From assembly GCA_026413225.1 (NCBI GenBank), contig CM048552.1:48437001-48501000 (forward strand): a DNA stretch of 64,000 nucleotides, read 5' to 3'. The notes below the pieces were generated by a model that saw nothing but the letters and a program-made list of their open reading frames with translations, was not told where the DNA came from and made no database searches. Every line of letters begins with the position of its first letter. Positions within the stretch are counted from its first letter, which is position 1. The DNA comes from Otis tarda. Its lineage: Eukaryota; Chordata; Aves; Otidiformes; Otididae. This document shows, piece after piece, positions 11,598 through 23,870 of this stretch. Both the position numbers and the translations under genes were made by a program.

Positions 11598-14500
11598 CTG
11601 ATGGACTATTATAATAATTTATCAAAGGAGACAGTGGATTCTCTGTTCAATCCTTGCAGATTGATTTTCTCTTTCATAGAGATACTGTAGTTCAATCAGA
11701 AGTTATGGGCTTCATGCAGAAATTAGTTGGATTAAAATTGATGACCTAGATTATCACTGTGAATATATTTGTTTTGCAAGCAGAGTCCATGCAATAATCT
11801 ACTTACATCTTGCTGCAAATAGGTAAGCAACAACATAATTTAAAGTAAGGAAATCTAAGCATAGAGGCAAACTGGAAAAACATCCCTGAAGTCAGTAGAG
11901 CTATTCTAATGTAAACTGGCATAGGTTCACAGTGAATCACAAGCAAGTCATAAATAGTTTTGAAAGGAAAGAAGGCATATGGGATATTAATATCTTAAAC
12001 AAAGAGTAAAGGTGAGTTACTATCATCAGCTCATTTTGTTTATCATAATAATGGCTGGCTATGGAGGGAGGCAATTATTCCATGATTTTCCACCAGTAAG
12101 TTTTTCCATTGTGTATTTTATGCCCACACATAGCAGTTGAAGATGCAATGAGGAGTTGTAAAATGGTTTCTGAAATTGCACACCGCTGGCAGGCTCAGAT
12201 CGGCGGTAAAGCTGTGTAGCTGCCACTGTGCGGGGCTGAGCTGTGCCAGCTGCCGCGCTGGGATGCCCTGCTGTCAGGGGTGTCCTCCTGCCTCGAGCTC
12301 CAGATTGTGCCTTAAGACCCATCACCAGCACCAAATCTGCTAATCTCTGCTAACAGGAGCCTGACATTAGAATGCCGATAATGTCGGTCAGCAGATCTGA
12401 GAAAAGCAAGTGAAAAGAAGGGGATGGGCTGAGCAGAGCCCTGGTCTTCTGTGCCAGGAAAAATGGGCAAGAAATGAATTAACCTTCATAAGAGGCACAG
12501 AAATCTGGGCATCCAAGCAAGGGGAGAATTAATTATTGAGTCAGTTCTTGCACTGGACTAAATAGCTGATACAGCTAATGCCCTGAAGACCACCACCATC
12601 CCTTCCACTCGTTGGTGTGTTTCTGAGAGGGGGAGAGGGAAAGGCAGAGCGAGAGCTGGGGTATCGTGCACTGAGCTGTCAGATCTAGTTTTTCTGTCAT
12701 TCATTTGTACTTGGCTTGTTTGTGTGTTAGCCTTTGGCTCTGGGTTCACTAATTAGGTCTTTTTTTTAAAAAAAAAATTGTGTAACACTTGTGGGAGATA
12801 TCTTGCATCTATTTCTTAAGATGAATATTTCGTGGTGAGCTAATCCACTCTGACTCCGTGTAACATGCAGACTCAGCAGCTCAGCTTTTCTTCCCATGCT
12901 TTCCTGAAACATCAGGCAGCAGCATTCATATCTGTGCAGTGACAGGGCAGGAATCAGCCTGAAGAGAGTTCTAGTATTGAAGCAGTTATAGTTTCTTGTC
13001 ATTTGAGTAGAAAAAAACCTGACATTTCTTTTTTTTGGTCTGTTTTTATAGTGAATCAAACATTTTTTTTTTTCTGTATATAAGGATGAGTTGTGCCACC
13101 CTGACAGCAGCAAGGTATGGAAATTAATGCAGAAAGTCAGCTCGATCACTACGCTTCAAGGATACAGAACTAGTTGATTAAGCTGAATTTACAGTGCTTC
13201 ATATTGCCAAATAAAATAAAGATAGATTTGGTAAAAACAAGTACATCAGAGAATAATTTAAAAATTGTAACCAGGATATGTTTGCCTGTAAAATCTTATT
13301 AATTGTTTGCATATTTCCCTGCTCTCAGAAATGCATCCTAAGCCATGTAAAGTGATAGCAATGGGAATTTTGATTACTATGTGCATTGCTGAAGAGATCA
13401 TATAATTTTGTTTAAACTTGAAAGAAAAGCGTGGTCAGAAAGAAGTGTCAGAGTCGAGAGATTAGGAAAAATATATTTATAGCAGTTACATTTGACTGGC
13501 ATAAACTCTGTCTAATTGATATATACTTGGGGGGAGCGCTCCTTTTATGGTTTACATGTTGTAATAAAAGCTATGAGGAAAGAAATGGGACTTGATCTAA
13601 TATAGAATTTTGGATTTGAGTGACCTCTTAATGTTCAATATGGCTTTGTCTACAACAGTATACAATCAATCATATTTAAACTAGTATAATTTCTTGATTG
13701 CAGTGAGATCTGTGATCTCTACCATGAGATATAGTCCACGGGTTATGGCCTCTCCAGGACGGAACAGAGGAGGGGAGAGGGAGCTTAGTATATGCATGTG
13801 AGGAACAAGATCAAAATAAGATCACGCTGCTTGCTCATAAGCAAACAAAATCAAGTTACTAAGAATCCAGGAGCTTTAATGGTTTTGTGAGCGCTGGTGC
13901 TAGAGAGAATAGAGAAAACATGCATTGACTGAGAATTCATTTTGCAGATGTGTGAACTCTTTTCTGCAAAATGCTGTTTGATCAGTTTTGACCACACCTT
14001 TCCTGTCTTCTAAAAAAAGCTAAAAATATAAATGAGGACTTGTGGTTAGAAACTGACAACACTTATTTGGTTGCATGGTTACAGGCTGTAAGCTTATATT
14101 ATATGTTAGGGCAAATGGATTTATTTTATTGTCCGCTCTGAATGTTTTGTGAGGTTGTTTCTAGGTACAGACCCAGAAGATGTTGTGCAGATCAACAGAG
14201 ACTTAAACAACAACCAGTATTTTGATAAATAACTGCTGAGTTTGGTCTAAAAGGAAAAGGAACTTCTGAAATAATAGCATGTAAAGTTCTATATGCTCCA
14301 AATGAGAATAACGTTTACCTCTCACTCTAATTTCATTGGGGGATTAATGAGATGTGGCTCTGTATTCTTGAGGGAGAAAAGAAGATGGAAGATGTTTTAC
14401 AATAGCAATCGCAGAACATAAACTGTGAGGAACTGTCCCTGAATATTGTGAGTACCCTGGAGCTTGTTTACAGAGAAGAGTTACCACGTCTTTAGAGCAT

Positions 14501-15862
14501 GCCTGCACTTTAGGCTAACCTGGTTTGGATGTGCTTAGCATGTAATATGCATGATACAGCTGCTTCCACTTACAAGTATTTCACAACCTGAAAATAAGGT
14601 AAGGAGCTTCAAAAAAATGGCCACAAGGAGCAACATCAGAAGTAGAAGTTTCACTTCTGAAATGCAGTGTAGACTTAGGTCTCTATACTAAAGCGTGCAA
14701 TCTTTAAAATAGAATAAAATAAAATAAGAAAAAAAACCAGAAATTGACCTGAATGACCTGAACAAGGTCCTCAAATTATTGAGGAACCTAAGTTTTCTGG
14801 CAAAAGTCCTTTGCAGGCAGTTTGGTGGTTAAGACAGTATCCTGTGAGGGGGAAGGGGCTCCTCAGCTTCTGCTCCCTACTCAGTACATTGCAGGAGTAA
14901 AAAGTAATGTGAAATTCAGAAAGTTTCTGGAAACAGGTGATATAGTAATCCTTCAAACCATGTGCTGTTGATTTAGAAAAAAATGGGGCAGGAGCTGAAA
15001 TGGAAGTGAGGCAACAGGACAAAACATCACAGACACTGTTGTAGAAATCCTGATAGTATTCACAGATTGCTCTTACCCTCATCGCAGTCACTGGTGACCT
15101 TGCTGATTGCTCTCAGAAGGCTGAGTAGAAGCGACCTGGGTGTGTAAGTACTGAGGCCATCTAGCAGAACCTTACTTCTCTACTGGCTTTGATTTATGGG
15201 GATGTGGGCTGCACGAAGCCTCACTAGATCCTCAAAATTTGCTTGCTAGCAGGGAAAATGCTGACTTGTTACCCAGTTGTCATGACATATTTAAACTGCA
15301 CAGCTACCAGACCTGGGACGGAGGCATCTGTTCAACCAGTTTGTAGAGACACAGCCGTAACATGGCACTTTGCTAGAACTATCCTCTCATTCTTGCTAGG
15401 GACAAGCACAGTAAATGAAGTGTAAGACATCTTTCAGACTGTCCAAAAAGGGCATTTTTGCAGCAGGATGTTATATCGTGCAAACTGGCGTAACACTCAT
15501 TGACTGAAATGGAAATAGGCTGATTTATACAGGAGGTGTCATTTGAAAAGGAAAATCCTGCAGGAGTCTGTACCGCTCCTAAAAGTCTTGGAAAAAAAAT
15601 GCAAGCAGGCCAATGGGAAAAAAAAAAATCAAACCCCACAACATTTTAAGATTATTACATTAATTTTACAAAGTATCAATAAACATAGTGCTAAAATGAG
15701 TTGTAAAAGATGGGCTAATGACAAAATGATATATTAGAAGATGGAATTAAAACCAGGTGCTTGCTGCATTAAGAACATCTTATATTTCATCATCATCTAT
15801 ACATTTATCAGCATTGTGACTGAGATGGCATGTAATTTGCTCCTGAAAGTATTCTCCTGCAG
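11598..15862. other. Non-coding stretch with a GC-rich block
   Basis: No supported exon. It holds the GC-rich block at 12180-12330, a few T and A runs near 12760 and 13062, and an exon-like frame at 14166 that I rejected because it runs into a stop without a good donor. Confidence 0.4.
12180..12330. promoter_or_regulatory. Local GC-rich, CpG-containing block
   Basis: About 150 bases are clearly richer in G+C and CpG than the flanks (cggcggtaaag, tgcggggctgag, gctgccgcgctggg, cctcgagc). Non-methylated regulatory elements and small CpG islands keep this composition in CpG-depleted vertebrate DNA. No TATA box or initiator is evident. Regulatory function is inference only. Confidence 0.25.
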
Positions 15863-15920
15863 ACCTTGGGTCCTCAGAAGCTATTAAAGCAAATTAACAG
15901 CAAAAGCCTAGAGATCAAAG
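15863..15920 (+). CDS. Candidate internal exon C (phase 0 to 1), unknown protein
   Basis: The acceptor is attctcctgcag and the donor is CAAAG followed by gtaggc. The 58-nt segment is open in phase 0, 19 codons plus G, with peptide TLGPQKLLKQINSKSLEIK. It is rich in Lys, Leu and Ile and looks helical. The leftover G joins AA of candidate exon D to give GAA (Glu). The same frame stays open well past the donor (to about 16114), so openness alone is weak evidence. Family unknown. Confidence 0.38.
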
Positions 15921-17285
15921 GTAGGCTGCCAAATAGCTGGGCATGGATTTTCAAACCCATAGGTGTAGTAATACCAGATAAAAATCTTAATGTGTCCCTG
16001 CAGTTGCAGTCCATGGCAAGCATCAGGTCTGCCAATGATTATATTGTAATTGCAATATTTTTTTTGCCTGGAAAATCTATGCCTTTAATAGACATTACAC
16101 ATAGAGTTCAGTAAAAGTGTATTTCTTTTTTTTTTTTTTTTAAAGTGACAAAAGAGGGTTTTTTTTGGGTTTACCATTTTTTTTTTTAATTTTTAAAAGA
16201 CAATCCAGTTATTACTGATACTATTAGCAGAAAATGGACATAGTTTAGGAAAACTTGTTTACTGAACCTTGTATTGGTATATATAAGCATGCAGGCTTCA
16301 TGTCTCTAGAATCTACAGTATTAAAGACAAGAAAAAACATTTGGCAGATGATAGGAGTTTTCTGAAAGGGAGGTTACAGACTGCATAATGGTGGTAAAGT
16401 AAGCTCACACTGTTTATGTCCGCACCATATGGCCTATGTATAAACACAGTAGTTCAATCCTCGTCTCATTCTTACCCAACATTCTCTTCCTCCTATTCTC
16501 ATCTTCACTTCCTTGTTTATTTCTTCAGTTAACATCAACAGCATTGTCTATGGATTATGCAGGCATGAGCACTAGAGTTTCATATAAAGTCATACTGGCT
16601 TTTTTTTTTTTTTTTTTTTTTTGCAGTGATCAGCAACTTGAACTATTCAGAAATGTCTACAACCCTTAAACATGTGAGCATAAATTCCTCAAGCCCAATT
16701 AGTATCTGATTTCATTTGAACTATGCTAAAAGGGAATCTGACTGCTCATGCCTAAAGAATGAGTCCAGAGGAACAAAGAAATAGTGAGTGATTAAGAGGT
16801 CAAGTTAAGAGGTCAACAGTGAAGGCTGACAAAACCATTCTCCATGTGCAACTGTAACCACAGGGGGAAGATGGACACTGGTTCTACCAAATTATGTTTG
16901 TTTTAATTGCTTCTAGCTTGGCTGATGAAAGCTGCTAACGGAATAGTGAAATTGTTTTGTTGCTGCAGTTACCACCCTCTTCCTTTTCCATCCCTAAGAA
17001 CAGTTGATTACGCTTACTAGCTCCACCTTCTCTTATATCAGCTAGTTAAGATATGCTAGTAGAAACCATTTCCTGTTATCTTTGTGTAATCCCACGGACC
17101 TCAACTGGCACTGCTAACGTTGATGAGAGAGGCAATATTGGAAGTATCAGAAAGATGGAAATCTGCGCCTTTAGACCTATGCATGCATACTTGTTTTCAT
17201 ATTTGCATATACATTCTGGCATATATGTATAAGAAGACATATCAGGCTGACAGGTGAAAAGGTATATAGAAACATCAATCCATTA
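15921..17285. other. Non-coding stretch with T tracts and a 13-bp duplication
   Basis: It contains T runs at about 16126-16141 and 16600-16622 and a tandem 13-bp duplication at 16791-16816. The T tract at 16600 ends in tgcag and is followed by a 15-codon open segment, but its end phase does not fit the neighbouring candidates, so I do not call it. Confidence 0.4.
16791..16816 (+). repeat. 13-bp tandem duplication containing AGGTCA half-sites
   Basis: The unit (a/g)ttaagaggtcaa occurs twice back to back. This places two AGGTCA motifs (16797-16802 and 16810-16815) in direct orientation with a 7-base spacer. AGGTCA is the nuclear receptor half-site; receptor binding here is only a possibility. 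Confidence 0.6.
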
Positions 17286-17910
17286 AGGGCTGAGTATGAG
17301 CCAGTAGTATGTCCTGGCTGCAAAGAAGGCCAACAGCATCCTGGGTTGTGCTAGCAGGAGCACAGTCAGTAGATCGATGTAAGTGATTATCCTCCTCTAC
17401 TCAGGAGACCTCATCTAGATATTGCATCCAGTTTTAGGCCTCCCAATAAAGGAAAGACATCAGTGAATTGAGAAAGATGAGCCACCAAAGAGGGCCACCA
17501 AGCTGGTTGGGGCTAGAGCACTTGTTGTGTGAGGAGACCAAGGCTAGTTCAGCCTGGAGAAGAAAAGATTTCAGGAAGACCTAAAAGCTGCCCTCCACCC
17601 CCACAGTGCCCAGTACCTACAAGGTATCAATGAGATAGAACCAAGTTCTTGGTAGTGCATGGTGGATGGGGAAGAAACAGTGGGTATAAATTGAAACAAG
17701 AGGTTTCCTGTTTGATAAATATTTTTTTTTTCAGTGCAGACAGTCAAGTAGTGGATGCTTTAAATAGTTTTTCACTATGAGGACAGTTAAGTAGTGGTTG
17801 CTCAGAGGTTGTACAGTCTCCATCCTTAGAAGTTTCCAAGACCTCACTGGGGTCACTCTACTGAGGTGACTGCTGGCATCTGAGCTAGGTAGTAGGCTAC
17901 TGCTGGCTTA
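17286..17910 (+). mobile_element. CR1 LINE, old degraded fragment of the 3' coding part
   Basis: The sequence follows the CR1 ORF2 3' region. It runs from the atgagccagcagtgtgcc-like start through aaggccaacagcatcctggg, agtgattatcctcctctact and cagcctggagaagaaaagat to the tctccatccttagaagt block. Many substitutions and small indels break the frame, and the terminal ATTCTRTG repeat is missing. It is clearly older than the copy at 32398. A 43-bp internal tandem duplication (17739 and 17782 copies) lies in the segment that normally reads ttcactgtgagg. Boundaries are approximate. Confidence 0.85.
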
Positions 17911-18265
17911 AACATATGTTTTAACAGTGCAGTAGAGGTGCTCTGCTAATATATGTCATGTCATTCAACATCCAGATGAGCAGATGTGATCTTTCTTCTC
18001 TTTCTCGGTTTGAAGAATGGCTCCTACCCACACTGAAGAGAACTGTAATACAGTTATATTCGTTACAACACTTCATGGCTTCAGTCTTAGAAATGAGTAA
18101 TTATGGAAAGCTATGAAAAAGAATTTCACCATGTCCTTTTAGATGTATTTTCAGTGGAAAATAAGTTCAAAGTTACAATTTCACGTGCAAGCTAGCTGAT
18201 TAGATTAACCACCCATGAAAACAGCAGTTTGGATAAAATAAAACTTGCAATTTAGAGGCTTTTTC

Positions 18266-18287
18266 ATATATATATATATATATATAC
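18266..18287 (+). repeat. (TA)n microsatellite
   Basis: About eleven TA units in a row, flanked by ttttc and cacttttt. Confidence 0.9.
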
Positions 18288-19112
18288 ACTTTTTCACAAT
18301 AGGAGAGCTATTGTTGTCTTGCTTTTGTTACTGAAAACTTCCCTTGAAATTCAAATTAAAGATAACATATAACAGAACCATATTGTGTTTAAAGACCACT
18401 GAAAGTAGGAGAAATGATTAGAATGATCCTGGAGATTACTTTGATATCCTAGGGGGGGGCTTTGTTTACATGGAATTATATACACTGAAGATGAACTCCC
18501 AATGTGACAGTGTAGCTAAAAGCACCCATGTAGCTCTCAATTGTAGAAACAAAACCTGTGAGCAATCTTTAGCCTTGAATTAAGGAATAGGTTGGATTTT
18601 TTTTTTCAGAAAAAGATCATTAAATATCAGAATCATTTAACAAGGTAGATTCTTCATCAGAAATGCTTGAATATGACATAAGTTTAGGGAGTTGTTTAAT
18701 TTGGGATTTTTTTTTTGGGAGGGGGTTTGCTTTTTGAAACATACTATAGTTCAAACAGGAGCAATTTGGAAAAAGTCCTGTAGCCTAGTGGAGATTGGAA
18801 ATGTCAGTCTATCAGTCATTAGAAGTAGCTGACTGATGTATTATTGCTAGTCTGCATACTTTCTAATTATACTAAGGAGGAATATGGGGACAGAGAGAGA
18901 TGTTAATCCTATTCCTAGCTCTTTCTCAGATCACAGGGGTGATGAAACTAAAGAATCAGTGAGAAGAGACATTAGACACTAATTACTATTACTATAAAAG
19001 CAATGGCAAGTGTAAATATTTCATCATGGGTCTGAGTGACATCGGATGTTTTTTCTTAGAAGTGTAATTCTTGAAAACCAATGACTGAGATTTTCAACTT
19101 TTCTTTTAACAG

Positions 19113-19202
19113 AAAAGCAATATTTTCCCAACCTTCTCCTTTTGAAAGAGAAACTTGAAAACAAGGCACAGTTTCACCCTGAAGGCTCAGAAAGAGATAA
19201 AG
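19113..19202 (+). CDS. Candidate internal exon D (phase 1 to 1), unknown protein
   Basis: The acceptor is caacttttcttttaacag and the donor is TAAAG followed by gtatgc. The 90-nt segment is open only in the frame that starts with two bases of a split codon; both other frames contain stops. The peptide reads KQYFPNLLLLKEKLENK, then AQFHPEGSERDK. It has a hydrophobic patch followed by charged residues and could be helical. The leftover G joins AA of candidate exon E to give GAA (Glu), so D and E fit in phase although they were spotted independently. Family unknown. With E this is one of the better-supported candidates. Confidence 0.45.
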
Positions 19203-22200
19203 GTATGCAAATACATAATTAAAAAATAAAACATCATGATTTTTGGAGAGAGAAGTGATTCATAAATTTTACATGTTTGAAGTTGGCAGTACTGTCACTG
19301 ACCCACTTGAGTAATACACTGATCTGGGTACTGTAGGCACTACATTCTGTGCTTCACCTTTGGAGAATGTGGAAAAGAGCAGATGACACTCATTTCAGAT
19401 CACATGAGAAGGACATTGCTGTGGCTCTAGGAACTAGAGCTTAATCCTGAAATCTCTTAAGATTTCTGTTTTCTTTTTAACGCCTGTGAAAGGCATTCGG
19501 TTGCCAACTACTGAAAAAGGCAAGATGTTCTAAACCACGCTGAGGCTACCAGTAGCCGATAACACCAGGAGGCAACTGATGGATTCTAACAGAAGCAATA
19601 GATTCCTACGAGCACTGCCTGCTTCCTTCCACCACCTCCTTGCCTTCTTAATACTGTTGATTTCGCCTAGGGCTTGCAAAAAAAAAAAAAAACCTCGCAT
19701 ACAGCATTCATTAAGACTGACTGGGTCTGAAATTTTTCATTGCTTGTTTGCTTCTTGTGCTTCAACCCGGACTCATAAACTAAGGCAATGGCTTTCTAAG
19801 CGTGTTTAGTCATTGAGCAAGAAGCCAGTTGTTAGGAATGTGGGCTCCTTAGATGAGTTAGGCACCTAGGGGGGTTATGTGTGCTTAATTAATGATCAAG
19901 ACCTAATGAAACCTGAACTACAAGTATCTTATTCAGTCCTGTGCTATTGTTGTTAGAGAAAATATTCCTTATCTTAATTCATTGAGCTGTCAATGCACTG
20001 AATTTTGATGCTGTGTGACTCAATAATAATCTCAGATGATGTTGTTTCTTTTTTTCTTTATTATCTTTTGGTATTAAAGAAGACATTTAAAAACCTAAAA
20101 AGACATTTTAAATAAATTTTCTTAAGAAGGGATACAGATTTAATTTAATTTTAGTTTTTTGAGTTGTTAATTTATGAACGTTCTTCTGAATGTTTTGGAG
20201 TTATTTGCATGCTTGCTTTTTTGGAGCAGACTTTTTTTTAGGTTCTTGTCTATTATCGATAAGCTCTATCTTGGTGTATTCTCTCAGAGCTAACAAAGTC
20301 TGAGCAATTTAAATATTTATTTTGTACCATTATTTATATAAATATTTCTATTATAAAAATAATTATTATTTAGTAATTACAAAGTAGTTTACACTCCAGC
20401 TGCAGATATGTGATCCCTAAAAAGAAGACTGGTTTGCAGATAGGTGATAGCTTGGGACATGTCAATTGACAATATAAATATGAGTTAGTCAAAGTGAGTT
20501 AATCAACTTCGGTGTAAGGTAGAGTACAATATTTTTAAAACATGTTAAATCTCAAAGCAGCTACTTAGTCAGCCAAGCTTGTGAAACAGCTGGGAAGAGA
20601 GAAGCAGTGGACTTACATAGAGCAGTAATTACATGATATTCCAGCTTGCCCAAAGGTCAGGTCCCTGGCCTCATGTCCAATCGCACTAAGGTTCTCAAGC
20701 AGTGCAAAGTAACGAGGAATCTGCTCTTAGTACAATCAAATCCCTGTTATCAGGGACTCCTAGTCCCTTCCCCTCACAGCCACACAATGTTCAATAGGGA
20801 ATAGACAAATTTTGTAGCACTCATTCCCATGATTTTGCCTAAGAGAACTATTTTAATTGGAGCCACAGCCTTATGGACTCATCTCATTCTGGACTGAGCT
20901 GCTGTAGCCAAAGGCCTATGGAGCCTTGGGCAACCTGAATTGTTCTAGCGATGTTAATGTCAAGGTGGTCCCAGACTGAGGAAGACCAAAAAGGAGATTT
21001 AAGAGTCCGTTCCTGTGTAAACCACAATCACAGATAGCTCAAAGTTCTTCAGCAATGTGCAAAAATCTGAGTTGTGTCCTGTAGGAACATCCAAACTTGG
21101 ATGGTTCTTCCATGTGAAGGCAAGATGCCAGAGAAGAGCTGTTAAAAAGTGTCAGTTCTGCCAATGTCTGGTTCTGCCTGGAAAAGATGCCACTAACCCT
21201 GCTGCTCCTAATCGCTGATTCTCCCACCCTTTCATGCTTGCAGCCACAGCTGACCAGCATACGCTGACTCTTCCTTCTCAGCAGCAGCTTCAGACTTGGC
21301 TTTCTAGGACATGAATAGCCATTTTCTGTCCCTGGCTGTACGACCATGGACAACTTTCCCCTTTACCTGTATCTATAACTTTCCCCAACTGTACTGCCGT
21401 TGACTGTCCAGTCTGGACTCTTCTAATTCCCTAAGTATTTCTAGGCCAGTTGAGAATCCCTCCAGTATGCCTTACTCCACTGCTACTCTTTTTACAGCCT
21501 TTTCCTGGTGAGGTTCTTAGTTTTGTGAAAGTATAAATTGAATGCTTTTGGTACCAACTAAATTTAATATCATCTAGCCTAATGTTACTTTGTGCCTCCA
21601 TTTCTATGCTTGTCTCCACATAATTGAAATTAAAGGTCTGTGCTTATTATTGCTGTCACAAAGACCACCCCTTCCCCTATTCACATTGTGATGGTTAATC
21701 TAATGGCTTCACAGGAGAGAGAGAATGTAGGTAGCTGTGTGGGAAGAATTGATTTAGAGTGAGAAGTCTCAGTATATTGGAGACCAAAAGGATTCCTCAT
21801 ATCCTGTCCTGCAGAGGATGCTTGTTTTACGAAGTCTCCCAAGTCTCCCATTTCATAACACATTGTTCCCAGGAATACATGACTGACTTACTCATATAGT
21901 TACGTGTTGACTGCAAGAAATGTGTTAAAGGTCTATGAGAAACGCCCCGGTTTAACTTCATATGTTAACATGAAATATGGCATAAAGACAGGGTTTTTTT
22001 TTTTAATGTAGAAGACACTTGAGATTCTATCCAGAAATATCAGAGTTTGATTTTGAAATATGTATTTCTTTCCTATACTGGTGTCACAAGTGCTGGATTT
22101 GTAGTTAATTCTGGCAGAATTGTTTGTAAATGTATGTATGTGCAAATGAAGAAGTTAATGTACTTCTGTATAGTAGTGTACCTAAGTAATTACATGTTTA

Positions 22201-23814
22201 ATTCTGTATTTAAAATTTCCAATAGTAGCCCATTTTTAAAATCTGAAGTCCTTTGCGCCATTATTGTTCAGTCAACTATAGGGATCTAAAAGTACTAAAG
22301 AAGCAACTAGGACTTTAGAAATGAAACAACAATGCTGTTTATAGCTTTGAGGTGCCTAGTTTCAGACCCTTAATATGAGATCTTCACTAGCTTATGGAAA
22401 ACTAACATCTGTAAAACATCTCAGTGCATGTATTGAACACTGAGCTATCCCAAAGCATCTGCTTGATTAGAATAAGTGCCAGAAAATGATTGCAAATAAG
22501 ACTGTATAACAATCTTGTTCATGTAACATTGTATGTTGCAGTAACAACAAACAGTTCTAAAGTGTGTTATTTACACTCTGCTTTTTTACAGTCTTTATGT
22601 TTTACTTTTTTTGGTAAATTTTTGTATTGATTCTAGTCTGTCAACTGGATTCAAATCACTTTATTCTAATATCTTTATTAGAAAGTATATCAACATTCAC
22701 AAAGAGATAAAGCTATATCTAGACTGAAATATTTGCAGAACACTTGAGGAAATTGATTATCCTACCACATCGAACTCCATTGACTGAGGTGAAGTAAATG
22801 GAAAACTTCTACATCTGGAATGTTTAAAGAAGCAGAAATTTAAACTCCTGGGTTTATTTACATTTGACCCATGCTTCGAATTTGCTGCTGTAATTGAACG
22901 TGTGATAGCCATGAAATGTGCTAACTGCCTTCTGTGCGTTGGTGCTATAATAAGCACTGTTCTGCTTCATGGCCAAATTCTCTTCATCAATAGAACATTT
23001 TAAAAGTTTCAACTGCAAAATTATAACAACTTTAATGTTGGAAAAAATTTAATAAGATGCTAGTTATAGAGAGCTTCATATTTCCTGGCAAGTAAGTAAA
23101 GCAGGTTGAAATATTTTTACATGAAAAATCTTCCTCTTGGAAAATGTGGTTTTGCTGAAATAAGAACCTTCTGTGGGGAAATGTCAATTTAACGCATATT
23201 TTTTATTTTACAGTTGGGGTAATCAAAACAAAGTACCCCACATTTCAAGGTGACAGTTTGAAACAAATATACTTTTCAGTTCCAAATATTTGTTTGAGTT
23301 AAAACAAATAAACAACAAACCCTCCCCGCCCCACCTCGTCCCCTCCGACCCAAAACAAACAAAGCAGATCAAGTTACCCAGGAACCTTTGTTCAAATCAC
23401 AGGTGTTGTAATTTTTCACTTTGACAATTTTATTTTAAAACTTCTCATGGTTTTTTTTTTTTTGCCCTGCTTATTTGGTACTCCATTTTTATTCTGCTTT
23501 CAAGTAGAAACTAATTTCCCATGGAAGAAAATTTTCTTTCCTAACGAGATCTAAAAAAGACTAATCAGTGAAGAGTTTCAATTGAAAAATGGAAGTAGTA
23601 CTTTATGAATTTATGCATATCAGTTACAGTTATCTGTCTGATCTTTTAAGCTGTTTTCAAACAGCTCAGGAGAAAATGATGCCTTTATCAGATGTACTGC
23701 TCCTCAGAGTACCTTTATAAGGAACATAACATATGTGAAACTGTTTTAGATTTTCCTTTGACTAGGTTACACACACAAGTACTTCAGAAACATCTTTTTT
23801 TTGAATAATTTCAG
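19203..23814. other. Intron-like non-coding stretch with AT-rich core
   Basis: No gene seen. An A/T-dominated core lies at 20290-20395, and a 14-bp imperfect tandem (gagttagtcaaagt / gagttaatcaactt) near 20482-20509. The minus-strand frame at 21039-21353 (104 codons) has no supporting signal. Confidence 0.45.
20290..20395. other. Strongly AT-rich segment
   Basis: About 100 bases are almost only A and T, with repeated attta, aataatt and ttattta motifs. Such segments unwind easily and are typical of matrix-attachment candidates. No function can be read from the sequence. Confidence 0.35.
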
Positions 23815-23870
23815 AAACCTTCCTCAGATCTGTCACTACAATCCATGAGAATTGGGGACAGTTTTTCCAG
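23815..23870 (+). CDS. Candidate internal exon E (phase 1 to 0), unknown protein
   Basis: The acceptor is catcttttttttgaataatttcag and the donor is CCAG followed by gtgaga, a strong combination. The 56-nt segment continues the phase left by candidate exon D and encodes TFLRSVTTIHENWGQFFQ. It ends in phase 0. The Trp and Phe content and lack of low complexity make it look like ordinary protein. The family is not recognised. The next candidate that starts in phase 0 with good sites is at 31734. Confidence 0.45.

Noticed and set aside
13706-13790. Phase-1 segment after tttcttgattgcag reading RSVISTMRYSPRVMAS and onward
   Set aside because: Donors are poor (gttatg or gtatat after A), and candidate B at 3567 fills the same phase slot with better splice sites.
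14166-14231. Exon-like segment after gaggttgtttctag reading TDPEDVVQINRDLNNNQ, then YFDK and a stop
   Set aside because: The peptide looks plausible, but the frame ends in TAA with no good donor before it, and its end phase fits no neighbour. It would need to be a separate last exon, for which there is no other sign.
16623-16669. Segment after a T tract and tgcag, open for 15 codons with a gtgagc donor
   Set aside because: It ends in phase 0 while the next candidate needs phase 1, the donor lacks a G at -1, and the T tract may be plain simple repeat.
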